From the NCBI GenBank assembly GCA_019843655.1, contig JACDQD010000004.1:26361872-26425871 (forward strand): a stretch of 64,000 nucleotides of DNA, read 5' to 3'. Made by a program: the position numbers and the translations under genes. The notes under the pieces are model-generated. The model saw only the letters and a list, made by a program, of their open reading frames with translations. It was not told the origin of the DNA and searched no databases. This stretch comes from Lethocerus indicus. Taxonomy: Eukaryota > Arthropoda > Insecta > Hemiptera > Belostomatidae. Below, one piece after another: positions 54,050 through 64,000 of the stretch (position 1 is its first letter; every line of letters starts with the position of its first letter).

Positions 54050-57000
54050 CGCACATTCATATATTGTCAATCATTTGGCAGATATGAGTTTTCCAAATTC
54101 AGTGAATCAAGCGAATGGAATTCTAATTTCCATCATTTTAATATGCGCGATATACGGAAATAATCCACAGGTCGGACATTTCGATTATTTGATGTATTGT
54201 ACTGAGTTTTGAATATACGTTTATAAGGGAATATTCATTTATGCGTTTGCATAGAGGATTAACTTCTTTCGTTTCTCGCCCACTCGGTCGTACTTTCTGG
54301 GCTTTATATTATATTTACCTTCTATGTCCCAATTTTTATTTATTTGTTTTGTGTCTCAGTATATCTTATTCAGGCTAATCCTTAAGTTATTTCCATTGTC
54401 CAGTGTTGTCAAATATTGTGTGTGTGTTACAATTATAACATCTATAATAATAATAATATTTAAAAATAAATTATAACTAGAGCCAAGTGTTGCCTAACAC
54501 GATTAAAGCTTCAGTTCCGGATGAACGAATCAAAAATTTTTATAACTATATACATTACTGATTTTACTCAATTCATTAAGTGAACTGATTTCAATAAGTT
54601 GACGATTTTATAAGTGCATTGTTTATACTCGTGAAAAAATAAGGCTACAATATTGTCATTTGGAACGTAATTTTAATAACATATATGATATAAGTAAATA
54701 ATAAATTATATTTAATATTTATAATTTGAATTAATGTAATTAACACTATTAGGACAGGCTATTTTGTAGAGGAAAATCATCTGCCGGTTGGCTGAACGCG
54801 GCATTTAATTTTTGGCTGTCCCAAAACACCGTGTAAAAGGAGTCATTATGGTAACCACTGTAATTGTGGTTAAATGCTCGGTTGGGGATCACATAGGGTC
54901 AAAACCAGACCCCTGTCCACTATATTCATCCAAAGCCCGGTTTTACAAATGTATTTAAGTTGTACTGTAATTATTTTTTATAAGCTCCTAGTTTTTAATC
55001 ATTCCAATTTCTTCATTTAACAAATTCAGCATTGCGTGTCTATTTCAATGTGTCGCTACACATAATTGGAACTGGTGTGGGAATTTCACTTAAACCCGAT
55101 TAGGATTGTGTCACACTTGTTATAAGTGCAAGTGGTGTGTTGGAAAAACTGAGACCATCGTTTTTCAATAGCCATTAACGATTCATAAATTACGGGGCGG
55201 GGGAAGAGCTTCTAGGCTTCGGGTAGGCAGTTTATTGGCATTGAAGTTTCGACGGATAACGGGGTACTTTAAAGACCTAACGTCGACTATTCTGAATAAA
55301 ACATAGCTTCATATATTTTTTAAAAGTCCCCGGAGTTATAGTCTGAAGGTTTTTTCAAACCCTTTAAACTGGCAAATAAAAGATAACTGCCAATTTTGAA
55401 AAAACGTAACAGGTCGGTTATTTCCGAAGTTTTGTAGTGGAGCGTTGAATAATGTCACTCATAACCTAGTGTTTACCCAGACAATAGACCGGTTTGCCAT
55501 TGAAAAGAGTAAATTCACCGAATACTTTGGGGCATAGGGCAATATTATGATTGACGTTTGAAACGCCTGAACTGTCTCGTATGCTTCCCGAAGAAGCGCG
55601 GATCATGGTTTGGGAGTAGACCTCACAAATTCGTATTTATTTTTATTATTATTTTTATTTATTAATTCTCTATCGTTTTATAATTCCCTTGCATGCCGGG
55701 TTCATAGTATTATTGAAACTCGTTTTCATTTACATTCAGAAATATCACAATAATTCAAAATGAAATTGACCGCCGTATGGAATAATGTTACACCTTTTTT
55801 CGAAGGTACTACTGCAGAAACTGAGAGGAGGAATTTTTTCGTGCTAATTCTGCATTTAACAGTAGTAATGAAATTCAGTTATTATTTGTTAAGTCATTCT
55901 CGATTATGCATTACCAATTTTATTTATATTATATTTCTAATACTTTCCTCTAATGACTCGTGTCTATATAACACCTGTGTCGAAAACCTACTTTTTCCTC
56001 TTTTTCTCTCACAAATCTATTCCACGCCGCACATTATTTGATGTAATCTGCTACTGAGTACCACAAAGCATCCAGGCGTTAATAATCACTCACTTGGATA
56101 TTCAAATAAGGGCAAAATCATTGGGATCTTTAGAGAACAAAATTCCAGTGAGCGTACAAAGGTGGAGCTGAGTCGAGCGGCATTTCCATGCCATTTAACT
56201 TTACGTCTCCCAAATACAACTTGGGATATAGATCGAGGTTGACCTCGCATAAAAGTAAATGGAATTAAAGGTTAGGCTGAAACTTGAACAAATTTTTGAG
56301 CGTTGAGGTGCACCAAGTCTCTTCTGGGCAATCACCTCGGCAGTGCACACTCTCCACAAATTGGCACACGGGGCTTTTAACCGCAATTACAGTTTAAAGG
56401 TAAAGAGTAATTACACATTGTTTTTAAACAGTCAAAATACTGAATGCCGCCGCGATCAGTCGACCTGCATGCAACACTCCTCTGGCGTGCATTTAGTTAA
56501 TTAAATTAATAGAAATATATTCATATTACACGCTTAGTTCCAATACTTTATATTTTTGGACTTAATTCAATTGTAATGATTCAGTACTGAATCGTACAAT
56601 GCTCTCAAAGCTTTGGCACACATCTTGATTTTCAATCACAATATACCAATTAATGGCATCCTGTTTTTAAAATCAAAACGATACTGGTTTAAACGCGACA
56701 TAATTTGTAAAAAATAATGATGGGCATTTAAAATTATTGAAAATTGCAGTACGAATATTTTTTATATACTTTTTCGAAACTACAAATTTAATAAATGGCG
56801 TGTCATTTGTCTTTTGAAAATCTAAACAGAATGATTTATATATGTGTGTAAATATGTATGTATGTTTGCGCATAAATAAAATATTGAAGAAGATTTAATA
56901 ATGCTTTTGGTAAGCCCCGACTTTAAAATTCAGGTCAAAGAAACAATATCGATTGTCGCATTAACTCCACGCGTCTACTTTTCAGTTAATGACGCTTTAA

Positions 57001-57080
57001 AAGGAGACCATCATCCCCCTCCGTTATTAACATGGGGGGTAGGATAGAATGGGGGGTAGCGACGGGGAGTCTCGCTGATG
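54050..57080. other. Gene-free AT-rich spacer between the two repeated elements
   Basis: No coding signal or recognisable mobile element. The open frame at 55760-56041 has no recognisable product. Confidence 0.5.
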
Positions 57081-57426
57081 AAAATTTCACGTCTTAATCG
57101 TCCAACTGGTGTACTTACTTTTCACGTCCTCTCTCCCTCTCTCTCCCTCTCTTTGTTTATTGCGCGGGCGGGAGCGAGAGGGAACGATCTTTTTATAAAA
57201 GAAGCGGAGCTTTCGCAATCTTCACAAGATCCGGCCGACTGTACCGCGACTTTCCCCCATATCGGCGAGAGACTGTTTGGGGCCGAATCCGACCGCGATT
57301 TACGAGATGACAGGAGGCGGCTTCCGGATAATATTTGAATATCCGAAACCCACCGCTGAACGTATACATTGTGGACTCCAAGAGCCGGCCGAGTCCAAGG
57401 AGAAATAAACGAAAGGGTGAATTCAG
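57081..57426. repeat. Diverged ~345-bp repeated element, copy B
   Basis: Direct-orientation partner of copy A about 3.85 kb away. It differs mainly by a CT-rich expansion at about 57128-57153 and by scattered substitutions. The best-kept blocks are 57081-57110, 57250-57275 (CATATCGGCGAGAGACTG region) and 57286-57318. Confidence 0.8.
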
Positions 57427-58666
57427 AGAAGGAACAGTGTCCCTCCCGCCATAGCAAAAACTCCGGCTATTCAGCGAAGTTTATACCACCAAAAATGTGA
57501 TACTCGAATAAATAAAGTTATTTATTAATAACATAATAAAACAGCTACCAATGTTAGAGAAATACAACACAACGAAGGACATTAGTTTTATTGATTTAAA
57601 AGCTTAATAAATAACCCGTCTCCCCCTTATTTAGCATAATTAGCCTCCTGGCATTACTTTAACGTCGATTTAGCCGTCGTCGAGCTTAGATGAAGGGTTC
57701 AAGTTTATAATTTACTTTCGACTGAAATTTCAAAACGGGATGGTTGTGGTGGTGGGGCATCATTAGTAAGAGGTGTCGAATAAAGATTAATGTTGGTGGA
57801 AGTTTAATATGTTGTTTTCAGTTATTCATCAATTGTACTATGTGTGAGATATTGTCCGCAGAATTTTATAATTGCCAATTCTGTTTTTCTAGTTTCCCTG
57901 CGATTATCGTATACGATAGGAGGGCGACGAAATTTTTTATTGAATCCCATCCATACTATTATATGTGATTGTTTGTGATCTGGCTGAGATTTCAGATAAC
58001 ATTACATTTAATGCATCGAATGGGTCGAACGAGAGTGGCTTTTATGCGGTGTCACGTACAAGAAGGGCCGCCGTCGTCGGTTTGGACGCTGTTTATTTTC
58101 AATTGATTTGGAAACCACAAAATATAATGAGAATATCGGAGTCAAAATATTTCCCCCGAAAGGCGGAACGGGGTGTTATTGGGGGGAAATTGGGCGGAGA
58201 GGTGTGTCCGGCCAGTTGAATCAGCGCGTCCATTGTCACCTGGGTATTGGTCGCTCCCTATTTACACCCCATGTCATGTCCATTTCTCAGTTCAATGCAT
58301 TCCTCCTCAATAGCGCTCGGCCCCTCTGCATCGAAGCCCCTTTATTAATTAAAACCGACTTTAATTAATGCATTGACGACAGCCAATAACCTAAATCTGT
58401 ACTTTGTTGCCTTTAGGAGTCCCGGTAGTCTTATTTCTACACGAGAATATGCATTTTGCCACGAATTGTACGATTTAAAATGTTCCTGTACGGAAAAATA
58501 TTCGAAATACTTTGTTTATCGACAGATTCCCTTTATTTCCTATATGTATTTGCGAATATTTTCAAATACGTAAATGAATTTTGTTATCTTGTTAAATGAA
58601 AATTTGAGAGAGGTTTGTGGCTTAAAAGTTAAGATTGAATAAAAGTGGCGCTTTATCTTTAACGCA

Positions 58667-58670
<4 letters not shown>

Positions 58671-58710
<40 letters not shown>
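58671..58710. repeat. (AT)n microsatellite
   Basis: An AT dinucleotide run of 40 bases. Confidence 0.97.
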
Positions 58711-58716
<6 letters not shown>

Positions 58717-60525
58717 TAAATTATTGTCCAGTAATTGTACGATGTGGTTGAAACATTGAAATGTTTTCAAATAGCACACACATATACGTGTTATTGACTT
58801 ATTTAGCGCCTATGATGCAACGTGCATCGTAGAAATGTAGGGCAGGACAACGGACCATTAAAAAAAATGACTAGAAGCTCATTTTCTCGAGATGGCCTTG
58901 CCCACTCCACTCGCCTCACATGCAACGATACGTATAATATTTTTAATATGATAATTACGCTAAATTATAAATTACATTAATTTAATTTTCATTCGTATTT
59001 TTTGTTTTATTTGGGATCGCTACAGTGATTTATCGATTCTTAATCAATTTAATTATTAGTTAAAATACAGTAGCTCCTTCAGTTAAATTAGGACGGGATA
59101 AATGTTCTGAATTATATTAAATATTTTCCGTGTCCCATCTCTTTATTTTATTTTTTCTACGCATTATCTCTTCAATAACTTACAAATAATAGGTATACTT
59201 TCGAAAGGCGATAATTTTCGCGTTCGAGTGAATAGTTTTCAATAGTAAGTAATCTGGTAATAACATCATCGACGTCGGTCCAATAATTTTACCTCCTTCC
59301 TTATAATTCCTTATATATTACTTAAATATTTGGGTTGGTTCCAAAAAATCGTTTCAAACGGCGAACAGCGGTGATATTTGCCGTTCCAGTTGTTGACCTA
59401 CTACTTCCATCTCTTGCCCGAAACTTTAAAGCTGCGCCACCGGCCATGGGGAAACCCGTTTCTAAAGGTTATTGCATTAGGCAATAAAAGCCGCAGTATT
59501 CGCGGTACATTTCACAGCGGCTGCATTTCTAATGCTTCGTTTGAGAGTATGGGCTTTAGCTTACTTCCAAATACACAGTCGGGCGACGTGCCGCATCAAA
59601 CTCACTCAGTTACCCGCTCCATTAATTAACTATATGTTTCGACCTCTAAATTCATAATTCCCGATAAACAGTTACGAATATAAATTCATATTGATACAAG
59701 GAATATCATATTTACACGGATTGATACCAAATTTTGTGCACTGAGGCTTTTTTTATTATCCCACAAGGTGCAAATTTAAAATGTTTATATTTCGTCGCAT
59801 GGTTTAAACAAGTACATCTACGTGCCGGTTATATGACTAGTCAAAACACCGTAATACACTGTAATCAAGAGCTTTATTCTGTTAGCCCGGAGAATGACTA
59901 GGCGTTAGACCAGCGCCCTGCCGTATTAACTGACGTGTGACCGGGCAAAAATTATTCCCTCTATGTATATTACGGTGTTTATTTACATATATATTGGATA
60001 AACTACTTGCCCGGAACAAATTTCGGCGTGGAGAAACAGCACCGTGGGGAGAGGTCGTCTGAATACTAATTAAGGAATAACAAATACCGAAATTAACACT
60101 TAGGTTAGACCCCCACGAACGTCCAATTCCTTCTAATATTAGAAGATGAAGTTTCGCCGTTGAGTATTTTTATTTAACTCTTCGCCGAGTGCAAAAGGGG
60201 GTTTAATGCGAATTCCGGCCACTCACCATAAGGTGAGAATATGCGAAATTTGCTCTCAAGAATGCCTGCTGACTGGTTCTTATAATTTTGATTCTGAGCT
60301 TCTCTGAGCATCATGGGCACACAATTGTCACCAATGGTTAGAATCTCTTCTTGAAGGACGCAAAGCCTGTCACAACAGTGTCAGAAAAATGTCGAACGCC
60401 GTTTGACCCGGCGAGCGGTCGCAGCTGTTGGCGGACAGAAACAGACAAAAAAGCATAAACGCCGTCCCACGCCATTTCTCGGGCGTATCGCAATACCTGG
60501 CGGTATTTCGTAAGGGTATTCGCCT

Positions 60526-60541
60526 CCCCCCCCCCCCCCCC
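60526..60541 (+). repeat. Homopolymer C16
   Basis: Sixteen consecutive C within a GC-rich block, a likely site of length error in assembly and of chance glycine runs on the minus strand. Confidence 0.95.
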
Positions 60542-63500
60542 AAGTCTGCAGGCCGGCTCTAATTGCCGCCTCCGCGTCTCATCGCCCCGCAGAAAGACCT
60601 CTTGGTCCCCGACAGCCCGGCGGTTGTGACCCGATTGTGCAAATAATGTAAAACTGGTCTCTCCTGTGCCACGCCCGGCTCCCCCCACACACACTTGCCT
60701 ACACTCACCAGAACAATTGCACTATTGTCTATGACACATGCTGAATTCGTACTCTCGATTCAATTTATATTAACTCTCGAATAAGGCGGTTTCAGCCAGT
60801 CTCGATTGTTGGTTCGTCATCGGCTCCCGGAAAAACTTGAAGTTTGGTCCTCTCCCAAACACCGAATTAGTATAATACGAGCTTTAATATCCCCAATTAC
60901 TACAATATATCTAATAGTGACTGCTATTTATACAAATAGATTTGCGTCATAGGAATACGAATATATGTATATATAAATTTTAATTTTACTTTATGATCGT
61001 AGCCACAAGTATCGTCCGGGACATCCAATAGGCATACCGACACAAAATCCCACTGCTACTAAGCATTTAAGAATGTTTGGTGTTCGGCAAGCCAAGAATT
61101 CGAACGGAAATTATGTGTAAATTTGTTTTTGAATATAGCGGTCTCAAAACTTATATAATAATAATATTTATACAGGCCGTTAGGCATTTTCATGTCTCTC
61201 ATTTTGCAGAACATTGCGTCAAACTTAATAGCGTTGTAGCTTACATATATGCACCCGTTTATCCTTTTTAGTTGAGGGATACGAAGTATAATTTCTTGGG
61301 CCGCCTGCCCTCATGAATTTCCACGACGCTTGCCGCATTCCACCCGGAATCGGATAATTGGATTATCAACGGGGAGTCAGGTAGAAATACAACCCCCGTA
61401 GGCCGGCCTATATTTCCCACATTTCCCGCACAACGTGCTGTTGGGAAAAATGTTTTCCCGCCGCTGCCGAGCAACTCAAACATCGTTGGCCGTAATCGGC
61501 CACTAGAGAGTGACAGAGAAAATGAGATAGAGTGAGCGAGAGAGTAGTTTTGGTTGAGAGATGGAATGGTGTGACCCCAACCACCAAGTGCATCATCCTA
61601 TTAATTATTAAAATTCGCTGATTTAATTAATAATAAAGTGTATTATATACATGTCTGCTTCAATAAAATGGATGCCACTTCAATAATTCGGATGTGAATT
61701 TGTGAGGCGTAAGTAAGAATATTCCTTATGACAGTGTAGCTTAAGACGAAATAAGCGAAAGGGGTAGGTATTGCACGGTTGAATTATGGGAGGATCTTGA
61801 ATTTGAATAGAAAATATAATTTATTTGTAACATATTATCCATATTAGAAAAATATTCAAAACGCATGCACTGTATTATCTTCGCCTCGAAGTGAGAATAG
61901 CCTTGGGCTTTTTGGAAGTAATACTGCAGAATGTTTTATTCAGCAGGGCCTTACAAAAGGTTCCAGAAGCCCCCTTATCCGTCCAGATCTCTGTGCCAAT
62001 AAGCTTAGCGCCCGCTTAGCGCCTCCAGGCTATCCCTTGTAAATCACTTTAACAGCAGTGTTCAAGACTGTATTCCAAACTCCTATTTTAAACACTTCCT
62101 TCCAATACGCTATTCAGTTCTGTTTCAATTTGGTTTTCGATAAAGTGAATTGTTATCCAACGTCAGAAATTAAGCTACAACCACAACTTCTCATGTTACC
62201 AGAAGTCAAAACCGGTTCAGCATAAGACCACATCGCCGAGTTGAGATGGGAAGAAAGATATTTCGAACCCTAACTATTGTATTAACGTGGGGACCATGAA
62301 GATTTCTAAACTAATCTTTCGCTATTTATAAATACACTCGGTAAGTGCCTTACTTGAAATGTAATATAGGAAACTTATTTAAGCGGGCCTCAATATATCT
62401 GTAATATTATTCTTATTTACATTTTGTTCAGATTAAGGATTCCAATTCACTCAGGAATCGCACAAAGTACAAGGTGATGAGACTGATAAATTTCCTTCAC
62501 TTAGATGAAACTTTGACTTTACCTTGTTATACTTAATATTATTACGGGGGGAAGCCGCTATTAAGTCCCTTGAGGGAAATTATTAGAAAATTAAAAAGTA
62601 CTCCTTACCCCAGGGTTGAATATTACATTGTAGAACAGTTTCATCCGAAAGCGATTAAACCAAACTTGATGAGAAAATAATAGTGGTAATATTTGAAGTT
62701 GTGCTTATAAAACAAGAAAACTGTTTCCGGAATTTTTGTTTACGTTGCTCCGCTTCAGTCTAAAAACCTAAATGATAGTTTAGGTTCGATAGCTTTATAG
62801 ATTGGAACCGCCAGATTTTTTATTAACATGGCATATTTGTTAATTTGTCATCTCTCCATTCCTTGGCCTAAAACAAGAGAGGCTCTCGAAATTCACCGTT
62901 TTCGTGAAGAAAATTCATGAAAATCGCCCAAACGTGTAAATAAACGACATGAAAATTAAACTGTACATGCGTTGAGTTAAAATATTATCTGGAAGATCTC
63001 GAAGTGACACGAGTTAAACTCATTAAAAGTTGTATCAAAGAGGGGAAACAGTATGTTGCGCAAGCCGTGATAATTGAGACCTGCTCAGCGGCGGGAACAA
63101 CTGGTAAAAGAGAAAACTTTATTTTTATTTGGGGGGAAAAAAAGGCCGCCGAACGAAATTAATTCGAGTCGGGAACAAACAAACGTCGGGTCAGGGGGAC
63201 GATCGATCGACACAGGAATCCACTGTTAAGCAAGGCGAGCCAATTAATGCCGAAGGGAGGGTTTTTTTCCCCAACTTAATCGAATCTGGCTTATTGGGCG
63301 TACACCGCATGATCCAAGAGGGTGTATCTGTCTATCTGGACCAGATGTCAGGCATTCAGTTATTTGGTCTCAATGTTACCTACCCAGTAGCTCATTGGAG
63401 TCTTAAAATTAGATTAATTAAAAAGATCCTAGGCGTAGTAATCGTACCTTATAGGTTAATAATAGTCATTGTTGATTGCTTTGGCAATATAGCATGATCA

Positions 63501-64000
63501 ATCGAAGTTAATTTTCTTATTATTAATTTGTGTTTATTTTTAATTTTAACGCTCCAATCGTTCTTATTATAACTGACGTTAGTTTCTGCGGAAGCTTGAT
63601 GAGCCCTTTGAACAAATAACTGAACGTGTATTGTGCCAATAGCAGTATGTAGATTATTAACAGGATTATTAAAATAAAGCCGACTGTAGCGAATTGATCA
63701 ATAATTAGTTGGAATAATTATATTAAACGGGAGTATCATTATTACCTCATTAGTTACGCAACTGATGGGTTTTGGATTTGGATAGTATAAGCGCTGGAGG
63801 GATGTGGAGATCTAGTTATACCGATATTTATTAACTTAATTATTAAGTCTGCTTGTCGTGCAAAATTAGTAACTCGGTAAGCTTTAAAACAGTCACTGTT
63901 TTAGTAGGATTCGAGTTATTCAGGTTATGAAGTTATTCCGGATAATGTGTAGGACCAGAGAAGTGATCATTCCAAGTCTTTGCTTTACCTGGAAGAGGGT

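Larger units (their letters stand above)
57430..64000. other. Gene-free region to the window end
   Basis: No supported gene. CpG-containing blocks are seen at about 58.0-58.3, 59.4-59.6, 60.4-60.7, 61.3-61.5 and 63.1-63.4 kb, separated by AT-rich sequence. Confidence 0.5.

Noticed and set aside
53907..54212. 101-codon + frame
   Set aside because: It is made mostly of the translated CA/TA microsatellite.
60338..60694. 118-codon minus frame
   Set aside because: Contains the translated C16 homopolymer (glycine run); low-complexity GC-rich chance frame.
63129..63497. 122-codon + frame near the window end
   Set aside because: Begins with a non-ATG codon in a G-rich run. The hydrophobic C-terminal part is AT-driven and no family is recognised.

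Overview
The window is nuclear DNA from an animal, almost certainly an arthropod and probably an insect. The genes are multi-exon with GT-AG introns, and the five recognisable proteins are conserved metazoan families. Non-coding DNA in the left third is very AT-rich. I cannot name the species. All exon models below were built by hand from splice signals and reading-frame continuity.

Layout, left third (1-25.2 kb): five genes packed together. (1) The 3' six exons of Arp1/centractin, the actin-like subunit of dynactin, on + (1-3515; the 5' end lies outside the window). (2) A CSPP1-like centrosome/spindle-pole/cilium protein on - (6693-14189, ten coding exons in my model). (3) TMEM169, a two-pass membrane protein, on + (14779-15967), head-to-head with CSPP1 across about 590 bp that probably holds a shared bidirectional promoter. 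(4) PAM16/Magmas (TIM16), the J-like regulator of the mitochondrial import motor, a single exon on - (19592-19975). (5) FBXL7, an F-box/leucine-rich-repeat substrate receptor of SCF ubiquitin ligases, on - (22356-25138, five exons). The genes do not form one pathway. Arp1, CSPP1 and FBXL7 all belong to families with cytoskeletal, centrosomal or cell-cycle roles, but nothing here shows that they are co-regulated.

Right part (about 25.2-64 kb): no protein-coding exon that I can support. This stretch differs from the left third. It mixes AT-rich spacers with many balanced or GC/CpG-containing blocks, GA/CT tracts (39-44 kb), microsatellites and short palindromes. One diverged ~345-bp element occurs twice (53231-53574 and 57081-57426). 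It looks like a regulatory or intronic domain, either the 5' intron or upstream region of FBXL7 or the flank of a gene beyond the window. That reading is inference.

The best leads for something undescribed are a near-perfect 67-nt hairpin downstream of TMEM169 (17434-17500), the duplicated 345-bp element, the 38-kb gene-free domain itself, and a triplicated D-x-R-x-x-E-K motif in the CSPP1-like protein.
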